Positions 1 to 6,480 of a stretch of 9,114 nt of DNA are shown here, piece after piece. The number at the start of each line of letters is the position of its first letter. The stretch's first letter is position 1. The notes under the pieces are model-generated. The model saw nothing but the letters and a program-made list of their open reading frames with translations, ran no database searches and was not told the DNA's origin. Position numbers and translations under genes: made by a program. Source of the stretch: an uncultured Oscillospiraceae bacterium (lineage in GTDB: Bacteria > Bacillota > Clostridia > Oscillospirales > Oscillospiraceae); the NCBI GenBank assembly GCA_934655935.1, contig CAKUHJ010000078.1:1-9114 (forward strand), given 5' to 3'.

Positions 1-38
1 GGTTTTTTCTTGGCTTCTGTGGTAAGCTAAAGAAACTA

Positions 39-54
39 TTCCACATTTCCACAT
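39..54. repeat. Tandem 8-bp direct repeat TTCCACAT x2 before the csoR-like gene
   Basis: TTCCACAT occurs twice with no gap (39-46 and 47-54), directly ahead of the GGAGG ribosome binding site of the CsoR-family gene. The position would suit an operator overlapping the transcript leader. It does not resemble the inverted G-tract operators known for CsoR, and two copies of 8 bp can arise by chance or slippage. No role is assigned. Confidence 0.4.
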
Positions 55-66
55 GGAGGCCGCGCC

Positions 67-435
67 ATGAGCCAGCACGATCACGAATATCTCCACGCGC
101 ACAACATTCCGCACCTGCACAGCCCCGGCGAGCACCACGAGCATCCGCACAGCGCCGCGGGCGCGCACGGACATACGCACGAAAACACGAAGGCTGTTCT
201 GAACCGGCTCTCGCGCGCCATCGGGCATCTGGAGTCCGTAAAAAAAATGGTGGAGGACGGACGCGACTGCTCCGAGGTTCTGATCCAGATTGCGGCTGTG
301 CGCTCCGCCATCAACAACATCGGCAAGGTCATTCTGCAGGATCACATCCAGCACTGCATCGTCGACGCCGTGGAGCACGACGACGAAAAATCGCTGGACG
401 ATCTGTGCCAGGCCATCGACAAGTTCATCAAATAA
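67..435 (+). CDS. CsoR/RcnR-family metal-sensing transcriptional repressor with His-rich N-terminal tail
   Basis: This 122-residue protein has a DUF156 (CsoR/RcnR) core at about residues 41-122. The family forms all-helical dimers or tetramers that release DNA when metal binds. The copper-sensor ligand triad is present: Cys68 (in DGRDCSEVL), then His93 and Cys97 in DHIQHC, with the Cys-x-x-x-His spacing of Cu(I)-sensing CsoR. QIAAVRSAI is the family's typical helix sequence. Residues 1-40 are an extension with 13 histidines, which the usual 85-100 residue CsoR lacks; it may buffer metal or extend specificity towards Ni, Zn or Co (inference). The start is well fixed: GGAGG at 55-59 lies 7 bases before the ATG. 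No copper transporter or chaperone is in view, so the regulon probably lies to the left. No classical G-tract CsoR operator is visible in the 66 bases upstream. The last 8 bases overlap the end of the convergent HAD gene. The family is certain; Cu as the metal is likely. Confidence 0.9.
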   Translation: MSQHDHEYLHAHNIPHLHSPGEHHEHPHSAAGAHGHTHENTKAVLNRLSRAIGHLESVKKMVEDGRDCSEVLIQIAAVRSAINNIGKVILQDHIQHCIVDAVEHDDEKSLDDLCQAIDKFIK

Positions 436-991
436 GAATTTCAGGAACGGCAAAGCACTGGACGCCCGCGCGGCGGGCGGCCTCTATGCCCTCCGGCGCA
501 TCCTCAAAGACAATCGTGTCCGCCGCGTCCGCGCCGAAATGGGCCATCGCGGCCAGAAAGCCGTCCGGCGCGGGCTTTTTCCGCGCCACATCCTGCTGCG
601 TCAGAATCAGGTCAAACAGCGCCAGCCTTCCAAAGCGGCGCAGAATATCCTCAACCCCCTGCTGGGAGGCCGTGGACACCAGCGCAATGGAATATACGGG
701 CCGGATGGTCTCCAGCAGTGCAAACAGCGCCCGGTTTTCCCGCACAAGATGGTAAAAATCCGCGAAGCACGCAAGCTTATCCTCGTGCACCTGGCGGACA
801 AGCGCCTCGTCCCGCCCGACAAGCTCCGGCAGGAAATCCCGGTAGTAGCGGCCGTTGCAGCGTTCGGCAAAGAATTTTTCGTCCAGCGCTACGCCGCAGC
901 GTGCGAGCGCCGCGGCATAGGCCGCGGCGTTTGCAGGCACGGTATCGTAGAGCGTGCCGTCAAAATCAAAGATCGCCAGTCTTTTTTTCAT
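428..991 (-). CDS. HAD-superfamily phosphatase/mutase-like hydrolase
   Basis: A 187-residue haloacid dehalogenase-like hydrolase of the beta-phosphoglucomutase/phosphoglycolate phosphatase type. All four HAD motifs are present. Motif I is DFDGT, with nucleophile Asp9 and acid/base Asp11. Motif II is the Ser/Thr in LVSTAS near residue 107. Motif III is the lysine in RKKPAPDGF near 139. Motif IV is the acidic pair in IVFEDAPEGIEAA, Glu163-Asp164. Residues about 18-75 form the small helical cap expected of subclass I. The start at 991 is preferred over an in-frame ATG at 1015 because GAGGAAAAG lies about 7-8 bases upstream and the protein then opens with the canonical MKKRLAIFDFDGT. It overlaps the end of the flippase/kinase gene by 26 bases and is the last gene of the leftward operon. 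It probably dephosphorylates or isomerises an intermediate of the same glycan pathway; the substrate is unknown. Its tail overlaps the CsoR-family gene. Confidence 0.88.
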   Translation of the reverse strand: MKKRLAIFDFDGTLYDTVPANAAAYAAALARCGVALDEKFFAERCNGRYYRDFLPELVGRDEALVRQVHEDKLACFADFYHLVRENRALFALLETIRPVYSIALVSTASQQGVEDILRRFGRLALFDLILTQQDVARKKPAPDGFLAAMAHFGADAADTIVFEDAPEGIEAARRAGVQCFAVPEILI

Positions 992-2900
992 GATTCTTTT
1001 CCTCATAGCGGTCATAGACGTCGTTCATCACCAGCAGCATCGCCGCATAATAGCGCGGCGCGGAAACCTCTCTGCGCCGCAGCCGGTACGGCATCAGGCG
1101 CAGCCAGTGGATGATCTCATGGTAAAATACGCTTCTGAGCCCCTGCTCGCCGTAGGTCTGGCGAATCCAGGCGCAAAGGCGCGAAAACAGTGCCTCGTAC
1201 TGCCGCGACTCCGGAAAAAGGAATTCGACGCTTCCGTTTTCCCGCGTCACAACGCCGCCCTGATCCAGAAATTCGTAGCGCCCGTGCAGCGACTGAAAGA
1301 GCTTTGCAAGCTCCATACAGTTTGTCCGGAAGGCCGTGCCGGGGTTCGGATCGATCAGGTAATAGGGCGGCGTATGCGCGCCGTCCGTATAGCAGATGAT
1401 GTTTTCAAGCGTCAGATCCCCGTGAATTTCACAGCCCATGTCCTGCGCGAACACCTCGCGCAGGCGATTTTTTTGCAGCATGGGCGCAAGCGCTGGCAGG
1501 TTCCGCACCCGCACGCCGTTGACCGTCAGCTCCTCCGGGGCGCACAGCGCGCGCAGCGCGCGGCTCTGCCGCAGCTCCTGGAGATTTTTCTCCACCTTTT
1601 CCTGATAAAACGCGTCAAAGGCCGCCTGGGAGGGCACAAAGGCCGTCGGCCGGTGCAGCTTCTCCGTCAGCGTCTGGAGCGCCTGATGGAGAATGTCCCA
1701 GCTGCTGCGTGTCGGGTGGGCGTAGACGTAGCGGAACATGCCGACGCCCTCCTCCGCGTACTGCATATCATAGCAGAACGAAAGCGCGCTCTGCCGCTTG
1801 GCCGTGATGCGCGGCAGCGGCAGCTCCGCCGCGTAGCGCTCCAGCCATGCCTCCTGCACGCGCAGCTTCTCCGCCGCGCCGCCGACGGCATATTTGCGGA
1901 AGACCGTCTCCCCGTTCCGGACGCAGAGCATGGTCGACGCATCCGAACCGGAGGAATAGTCCTGCAGAATGGTCACGTCCGCGTTCATCTCCAGATATTC
2001 GCGCACCGTCTGCCTGGAGTCGCCGGAAAAGTAGCTGTTGAGAAAGCTCAGCCGCTCGCTGGTGCGCAGCTGCGGAAGAAGCTTCGCCGTCTGCACCGGC
2101 GGCGTATGCCCCCGCTTTTTGCCCTGCAGCAGTCCGTAGCCCGCAAGCAGCACCAGCGGCGTCCAAAGATAGGCGCAGAGCAGCACCTCCGTGACGGGAT
2201 CGAACAGGCCGAAGCTCACCGCGAAGGTGGACGAGGCCAGATTTTCCGGTGCAAACATCAGAAGCAGCACATCCCGGAAGGACATGGCCTGCCCGAAGGC
2301 CGTCAGAAACCGCGCCAGAAGAAAATAGGAGCACAGATACGCGCTCCACATCAGAAGCGTATCCGCCAGCAGCCGCCCCTTCGCCACGCGCTTCCAGAGC
2401 GCCTTGAACGCCGAAATCAGCGACCACGCGAAAAACAGCAGCTGATACTGAATGCGCTCGTTAAAAATCGAGCATACCGCGCGCGCCAGCCGCTTGAAGC
2501 TCTGGCTGAAGCAGGCGGCAAGCGCCATAAAAGCCAGCAGCGCCGCCAGCATGAGAAGGTAGCGCCGCGCGGCGGCCGTCAGGGCCGCGTCGCCGCCCAG
2601 AAGGCAGAAGACGCCGAAAATTCCGGTCATCACCAGCACATCCAGCACACGGTCCACAATGACGGTGGCCGCGGCAAAGCCGGGGCCGTTTTCCATCCGC
2701 CGGCCTGCCAGCCAGATTCTCAGCACGTCTCCCAGGTGCAGCGGCACATAGAAATTGACCATGTAGCCTGCCGACAGGGCCTTGAGAAGCGTTGTCAGCG
2801 GCGTCGGCTCATAGATCTGCACCAGAAGCTTCCAGCGCCGCGCCTTGCACACATGTCCCAAAAGCAGGCACAGCGCCGCGGCGAGGAGATACCCGCTCAC
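966..2900 (-). CDS. Fusion of a flippase-like (LPG-synthase TM) membrane domain and a small-molecule kinase domain
   Basis: A 644-residue two-domain protein. Residues about 1-260 are hydrophobic, with about seven membrane segments (roughly 4-17, 36-54, 74-101, 113-131, 174-199, 207-230, 236-258). They carry the signature NFYVPLHLGDVLRIWLAGRR of the lysylphosphatidylglycerol-synthase TM/glycosyltransferase-2-like flippase family. Residues about 310-640 form an aminoglycoside/choline-kinase-like fold: N-lobe lysine Lys336 in VFRKYAV, a downstream acidic helix (QEAWLERY), catalytic loop HGDLTLEN (His493, Asp495, Asn500) and metal-binding LIDPNPG (Asp517). All key kinase residues are kept, so it is probably active on a small alcohol or sugar at the cytoplasmic face. 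The start is GTG at 2900, giving a GTGA 4-base overlap with the previous gene's stop and an AGGAGGTGGAGG ribosome binding site just before it; an ATG further upstream at 2993 would run deep into that gene. Catalytic-loop wording resembles capsule-locus phosphotransferases. Substrate unknown. Confidence 0.85.
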   Translation of the reverse strand: MSGYLLAAALCLLLGHVCKARRWKLLVQIYEPTPLTTLLKALSAGYMVNFYVPLHLGDVLRIWLAGRRMENGPGFAAATVIVDRVLDVLVMTGIFGVFCLLGGDAALTAAARRYLLMLAALLAFMALAACFSQSFKRLARAVCSIFNERIQYQLLFFAWSLISAFKALWKRVAKGRLLADTLLMWSAYLCSYFLLARFLTAFGQAMSFRDVLLLMFAPENLASSTFAVSFGLFDPVTEVLLCAYLWTPLVLLAGYGLLQGKKRGHTPPVQTAKLLPQLRTSERLSFLNSYFSGDSRQTVREYLEMNADVTILQDYSSGSDASTMLCVRNGETVFRKYAVGGAAEKLRVQEAWLERYAAELPLPRITAKRQSALSFCYDMQYAEEGVGMFRYVYAHPTRSSWDILHQALQTLTEKLHRPTAFVPSQAAFDAFYQEKVEKNLQELRQSRALRALCAPEELTVNGVRVRNLPALAPMLQKNRLREVFAQDMGCEIHGDLTLENIICYTDGAHTPPYYLIDPNPGTAFRTNCMELAKLFQSLHGRYEFLDQGGVVTRENGSVEFLFPESRQYEALFSRLCAWIRQTYGEQGLRSVFYHEIIHWLRLMPYRLRRREVSAPRYYAAMLLVMNDVYDRYEEKNHEKKTGDL

Positions 2901-3616
2901 GCCTCCACCTCCTGCAGGCGCGGGTCCTGCTGCGCGGCGGCATACTCCTCGGGCGTGCCGAAGGAGACGTGCACCTGCGTTTCCAGCGCCCACACGGCGC
3001 AGCGCGCGGCCAGAAGCTCATTGTAAACGCCGCTCATGAAGAACTCGCTCTGCGTGCAGCTTTCAAGATACCTCGCCGCAGCCGCGCGGAAGACGCCGGC
3101 GCTTCCGAAATAGTAAGCGCCGCAGATGGCCCGGTCGCTGATGGGGTCCTTTTCCGCGGTCCGCAGGACCCGCCCCTCGCCGTCCAGCGCCGCAAAGCTG
3201 AAGCGCGGATCGCGGGAGCGGAAGGTCAGAAGCGCGCCGTCCGTCTGCGCGTCCAGCGAAGCAAGCCCCTCGCAGCGGAAATAGTGGTCGCAGTCGTTGA
3301 AGAGCACAGGCTCCTGCTCGGGCAGGCCCTCGCAGCCGGCCAGGCATGTCAGGACCGCTCCCGCCGTCACCGCTTCGAGCACAATCACCTCCGCGTCCGG
3401 GTAGACCTCCCGGATGCGCCGGTCGATGGAAAATCGCTCCACATGCGCCCGGAGCACCACGAAGCGCAGCCGCCGGGGCTGCAGCGTCTGCAGAACGGAT
3501 TCCGCAGCCCACTGAAAAAAAGGCCTGCCCTGAAGCGTCAGCAGCGGCTTCGGGCATTCGAAGCCGCCCTTCAGAAACCGCGTGCCGCCGCCGGCCATGG
3601 GAAGAATCAGATTCAT
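2897..3616 (-). CDS. Nucleotidyltransferase of the sugar/phosphocholine-type NTP_transferase family
   Basis: A 239-residue cytoplasmic enzyme that transfers a nucleotidyl group from an NTP to a phosphorylated substrate, releasing pyrophosphate. The N-terminus has the signature LPMAGGGTRF (residues 5-14) followed by Lys23-Pro24 in CPKPLL. FNDCDHYF holds the metal-binding Asp108-x-Asp110, and GVYNELLA near the C-terminus suits the sugar-binding side. The length fits a single Rossmann-like domain without the left-handed beta-helix found in GlmU/GlgC types. It resembles capsule-locus cytidylyltransferases and LicC-like enzymes as much as classical sugar-1-phosphate enzymes, so the NTP and substrate are left open. 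The ATG at 3616 overlaps the upstream stop by 4 bases (ATGA), with GGAGAG about 10 bases ahead. The next gene carries a kinase domain, which suggests kinase product to nucleotide-activated donor as consecutive steps (inference). Confidence 0.88.
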   Translation of the reverse strand: MNLILPMAGGGTRFLKGGFECPKPLLTLQGRPFFQWAAESVLQTLQPRRLRFVVLRAHVERFSIDRRIREVYPDAEVIVLEAVTAGAVLTCLAGCEGLPEQEPVLFNDCDHYFRCEGLASLDAQTDGALLTFRSRDPRFSFAALDGEGRVLRTAEKDPISDRAICGAYYFGSAGVFRAAAARYLESCTQSEFFMSGVYNELLAARCAVWALETQVHVSFGTPEEYAAAQQDPRLQEVEA

Positions 3617-4410
3617 GGCGTGTGCTCTCCTATCACCTGATATGTGTACGCGATGCGGGAATACTCGTTCTCCCGCGGCGCGAACAGCGTTTTCTTATGC
3701 AGCACATACTCCAGCGTCAGCCCGAAAATCCGCCGGGACTGCGCAAAGAGCTTCGCATTGCTGAGCTGGTCCTCCTCGCGCCAGGAAATCGGGAAGAAAT
3801 CAAAGCGCGAGCGTGCATACACGCCGTATTCCAGCAGGAAGACGTTGAAAGACAGATCGTTCGGAAACTGCAGGTAGAACCGGGGCTGCAGGTACGAGAC
3901 CCTGTAGAGGTTCAGGCCCGAGCCGAGATCGGAAATTTTTCTGCCGCAGCAAAGGGACAAAAAGGCGTTGAAGCAGTGGTTGCCGAACACCCGGAAGCCG
4001 CTGTAGCCCGTGAGCACGGAGCCCTTTAAAAAGCGCGAGCCAAGAAGGCTGTCAAGCCCCCGGTGCGCGCCGCGCCGGAGGTAAGGCACAAGATCGGCAA
4101 GATCCGCCTGATCGTCCCCGTGCAGCACGACGACATAGTCAAAGCCGTGCGTGAGCGCATAGTCAAAGGCCACCTTATGCGAGCCGCCCAGAGAGTAGTT
4201 TTCATCGTTTTCAATCAGCGCCGCCGGAACCGGCAGCTGCTTCATGGCCGCAAGCGCCGCCTCGCGCGTGCCGTCCGGGCTGCGGTTGTCCACAATCAGA
4301 ATCTGAGAAAACAGCGCCGCGTCCTCTCCCAGGGCCGCGATGCGCGCCAGCACGCGCGGAAGCTGCTTTTCACAGCGATAGACCGGGATGAATACAAGAA
4401 TTTTTTCCAT
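3613..4410 (-). CDS. GT2-family glycosyltransferase, probably polyprenyl-phosphate sugar synthase (GtrB/DPM1-like)
   Basis: A 265-residue GT-A fold glycosyltransferase. Landmarks are VFIPVYRCEKQL at the N-terminus, ILIVDNRSPDGT (Asp41-Asn42, nucleotide binding), NYSLGGSHKVAF near 71-82, the metal-binding HGDDQAD (Asp99-Asp100-Gln101), LGSRFLKGS, and SDLGSGLNLYR near 160-170. The GSRF...GN...N...D..SG series follows the dolichol-phosphate-mannose synthase pattern, pointing to transfer of a sugar from a nucleotide donor to a polyprenyl phosphate on the cytoplasmic side. Unlike Shigella GtrB, no C-terminal membrane helices are evident, so membrane contact may come from GtrA next door. The ATG at 4410 is chosen over an in-frame ATG at 4446 because it begins at the conserved first strand, lies only 4 bases after the GtrA stop, and is preceded by GTGGTGA. 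The sugar cannot be inferred. Confidence 0.88.
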   Translation of the reverse strand: MEKILVFIPVYRCEKQLPRVLARIAALGEDAALFSQILIVDNRSPDGTREAALAAMKQLPVPAALIENDENYSLGGSHKVAFDYALTHGFDYVVVLHGDDQADLADLVPYLRRGAHRGLDSLLGSRFLKGSVLTGYSGFRVFGNHCFNAFLSLCCGRKISDLGSGLNLYRVSYLQPRFYLQFPNDLSFNVFLLEYGVYARSRFDFFPISWREEDQLSNAKLFAQSRRIFGLTLEYVLHKKTLFAPRENEYSRIAYTYQVIGEHTP

Positions 4411-4414
4411 AGGC

Positions 4415-4816
4415 TCACCACTTTTCCGCAATTGCCCGAAGGACAAAGAAATTTGCCGTCATGGTAAACGGTGTGATCAGAATTTTGGCCGCCAGCTTGT
4501 GATACTGCGTAACCGGCGTCAGCGCGCCGGAAAGCGCCTGCATCGCAAACGAGGCCGCGGAGACCAGCGCGAGCTGATAAAGCGCGTAGACCAGATACTT
4601 CGTCAGCCTGGAGGCCCGCTCCGTTCTGCACGCAAGAAGCCTGCGCGTGGAGACCAGGAACACATAGGTAATGGCCGGGAGGGAGCTGAGATAGTTCGCC
4701 GCCGCGACCGGGACCGCCGTCAGCCTTGTCAGGGCGGTGTAGACAGAAAAATCGATGAGCCAGCCCACGCCGGAAATCAGCGCAAAGCGGAAAAACTTAT
4801 TCAGAAGACTTCGCAT
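4415..4816 (-). CDS. GtrA-family membrane protein (lipid-linked sugar flippase)
   Basis: A 133-residue protein with four membrane helices at about 10-30, 38-56, 73-93 and 108-127, the usual GtrA size and topology. The N-terminal FFRFALISGVGWLIDF and C-terminal KILITPFTMTANFFVLR are characteristic of the family, in which the last helix carries a conserved Thr-Pro and Asn-Phe. GtrA proteins are thought to move polyprenyl-phosphate-linked sugars across the membrane. The start at 4816 is preferred: AAAGGA lies 8 bases upstream and the protein begins with the typical short basic MRSLLNKFFRF. Starting at 4894 would add a 26-residue tail that is not family-like and sits inside the upstream gene. It overlaps the end of the upstream membrane-protein gene by 20 bases and is followed 4 bases later by the GT2 gene, as expected for translationally coupled flippase and synthase. 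Confidence 0.9.
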   Translation of the reverse strand: MRSLLNKFFRFALISGVGWLIDFSVYTALTRLTAVPVAAANYLSSLPAITYVFLVSTRRLLACRTERASRLTKYLVYALYQLALVSAASFAMQALSGALTPVTQYHKLAAKILITPFTMTANFFVLRAIAEKW

Positions 4817-6278
4817 GGCGCCGGTCCTTTCGTTCGCAAATCCAGTCAATTCCGCCGCACAGCAGCAGGAAATACCCCAGAAGATACGTCGCATAGAAAT
4901 ATTTCGCGTAGGCTGCCGGCATCAGCAGAAACACAATGCCGAAGTTGCACAGCCCCGCCAGACAGAGCCCCAGCGGCAGAAGCCGCTTTTTCAGCAGCGC
5001 CCGCACGCCGAAAATGAGCAGCAGCAGCGCCGGAATCCACATCTGGCAGGTGAGATTGTACACTGCCCGCAGGGGCCCGACCGAACGCGCCACTGGATAC
5101 TTTGCGCACAGATACCGGAACGCGCCCCACTGCGCGCGCAGGAAAATAAGCGGATTGCGGAGGATCACATGCTTGCAGGCGGTTACAAAGGCCTCCTGCT
5201 CTGCATAGCCGGCGTCCGCGCGCACGTGGTTCATGATCTCGGCCCATTCATAGTTGGCGTAGCCCGCAGTCTCGTTGCTGCGGCGCAGCTCCTCGAGGGG
5301 GAGATAAGCGTCAATCGCCTCCGCGTCCGGGCCCAGCATCTGCTCTGTCAGGCCGTTGCGGAGCATATTGCACAGGACATAGCCGCAAAGCGGCTTTGTC
5401 CGCAGGGACAGCGGCGGATTGTCCTCCAGGTAATAGGCCTTGAGCTGCGGCAGGGCTATGAGCGCAAAAATCAGCACATATCCCGCCAGCGCGCGCAGGA
5501 CCTTCTTCCTGGTAACGGGAATCCGGTAAGCGGCAAGCATCAGGCAGATTCCAAGCGGGAAAAGATAGATTCCCTCCGAGCGCCAGATTGCCAGCACCGC
5601 GAAGGCGGCCGACAGCCCCGCCAGCGTCTTCCAGTCCGCCTTTTCACCCGCGCGCCAGTCATAGTAAAGCTTGGCCGCCGTGAAAAGATACAGCATGCCG
5701 TAGGTCGGAAGCCGGTGTGCGGAAATGCCCTGGTCCAGGACAAACGGCAGCAGGAACAGAAGGTACATCGGCAGCGCCTTCCATCTTCCGCTGCGCTCGC
5801 ACTGCCGCGCCAGGCAGTAGCCGCAGACCAGCGCCTGCAGCACAAGCTTGATATACACCGGCCCCATCGCCGTCGGCACCAGCATCAGGCTCATGATCCA
5901 GTAATAGCCGGAGAAATAATTGAACCAGTAGGCAAAGCTGTCCAGCTGCCGCGCCCGCGTAAAAAGGTTCAGCTCGTCGCTGACAAGCGTAAAGCTGTGA
6001 AACGCGAGCAGCCATCCGACGAGCGCCGCCAGATACGGCAGCGCGTACAGGAGCGTGCGCCGCGCGCGCAGGCTCCGCCCGCTCAGCGCCGCAGCCAGAA
6101 AACGCCAGAACCATACAAGCGCCGCCAGCAGCCCGAGCTTGCACAGCACATAATTGAAAAGATTCTGCGCAGGGCTTACCGTCAGAATCCGGCGCTCCAG
6201 CCAGAACGTCGCCAGCCACGAGAGCGCAGCCAGACAGAGCGGAAGCCAGGCTTGAAAATTGTTCCTGATTTTTTTCAT
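4797..6278 (-). CDS. Polytopic membrane protein, probable GT-C-type glycosyltransferase
   Basis: A 493-residue protein with about 11-13 hydrophobic segments and one large soluble loop at about 281-411. I do not recognise a named family with certainty. GT-C features are visible: an acidic pair Asp101-Glu102 in the first extracytoplasmic loop (TLVSDELNLF), where GT-C enzymes place their catalytic or metal-binding acid, and WRSEGIYLFP near 232-241, like the Arg-x-Glu-Gly stretch of several GT-C proteins. Size, topology and position beside GtrA and a GtrB-like GT2 match the serotype-specific Gtr enzyme of three-component glycosylation systems, which moves a sugar from polyprenyl phosphate to a surface polymer or lipid outside the membrane (inference). 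The ATG at 6278 has GGGGAAG about 8 bases upstream and is the first gene after the leftward promoter. It could instead be a polymerase- or ligase-like envelope protein. Confidence 0.72.
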   Translation of the reverse strand: MKKIRNNFQAWLPLCLAALSWLATFWLERRILTVSPAQNLFNYVLCKLGLLAALVWFWRFLAAALSGRSLRARRTLLYALPYLAALVGWLLAFHSFTLVSDELNLFTRARQLDSFAYWFNYFSGYYWIMSLMLVPTAMGPVYIKLVLQALVCGYCLARQCERSGRWKALPMYLLFLLPFVLDQGISAHRLPTYGMLYLFTAAKLYYDWRAGEKADWKTLAGLSAAFAVLAIWRSEGIYLFPLGICLMLAAYRIPVTRKKVLRALAGYVLIFALIALPQLKAYYLEDNPPLSLRTKPLCGYVLCNMLRNGLTEQMLGPDAEAIDAYLPLEELRRSNETAGYANYEWAEIMNHVRADAGYAEQEAFVTACKHVILRNPLIFLRAQWGAFRYLCAKYPVARSVGPLRAVYNLTCQMWIPALLLLIFGVRALLKKRLLPLGLCLAGLCNFGIVFLLMPAAYAKYFYATYLLGYFLLLCGGIDWICERKDRRHAKSSE

Positions 6279-6313
6279 GACTTTTTCTTCCCCTGTTTCA
6301 GTCCATTGCGTAA

Positions 6314-6342
6314 ATTATACGACGAAAGGGCCTGTTTTGCAA
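6314..6342 (-). promoter_or_regulatory. Sigma-A-type promoter of the leftward glycan operon
   Basis: On the minus strand, TTGCAA (6342-6337; 4/6 to TTGACA) is followed after exactly 17 bases by a perfect TATAAT (6319-6314). Transcription would start near 6307, leaving a short leader of about 28 bases before the ATG at 6278 with its GGGGAAG site. No operator-like dyad is obvious, so constitutive expression is the simplest reading. Confidence 0.65.
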
Positions 6343-6379
6343 CACCCGCAGCAATCAGTAAAAAAAGATCGAAAACCTC

Positions 6380-6407
6380 TTGCTATTTTTCAGAAAACCA
6401 ATATAAT
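6380..6407 (+). promoter_or_regulatory. Sigma-A-type promoter of the riboswitch-folT-folC operon
   Basis: TTGCTA (6380-6385; 4/6 to TTGACA), a 16-base spacer and a perfect TATAAT (6402-6407) precede the THF riboswitch. The predicted start near 6414 gives an RNA leader of about 250 bases, which includes a hairpin, the aptamer and the expression platform. The promoter is divergent from the glycan-operon promoter, and the two -35 boxes lie about 40 bases apart. Confidence 0.65.
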
Positions 6408-6428
6408 GTAGGCGGGGGCTGAGCTAAG

Positions 6429-6450
6429 GGCAGGCAGATGTGACCCTGCC
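6429..6450 (+). other. Small hairpin in the leader upstream of the THF aptamer
   Basis: GGCAGG (6429-6434) pairs with CCTGCC (6445-6450), a 6-bp stem with a 10-base loop. GGCAG at 6433-6437 can pair with the same CTGCC in a second register. It lies about 15 bases after the predicted transcription start and 30 bases before the aptamer. There is no T-run, so it is not a terminator. It may simply stabilise the 5' end of the mRNA. Confidence 0.45.
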
Positions 6451-6480
6451 AATTTAACACAAGACATGCGTACCCGAACG

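Noticed and set aside
10..39. TTGGCT (10-15) and AACTAT (34-39) as a promoter for the csoR-like gene
   Set aside because: Both boxes match poorly, the spacer is 18 bases, and the true promoter may lie left of the window.
474..488. GCCCGC/GCGGGC inverted repeat just downstream of the csoR-like stop, as a possible terminator
   Set aside because: It lies within the coding sequence of the HAD motif IV region, has only a 3-base loop and no T-run.
954..3026. A 690-codon open frame on the plus strand opposite the flippase/kinase gene
   Set aside because: It is the antisense of a gene with clear domains and ribosome binding site; its translation is Arg/Gln/His-rich low-complexity sequence typical of GC-rich shadow frames.
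4755..6422. A 555-codon open frame on the plus strand opposite gtrA and the GT-C-like gene
   Set aside because: Same pattern: Arg/Gln-rich translation without a domain, antisense to a coherent membrane protein, no convincing ribosome binding site.
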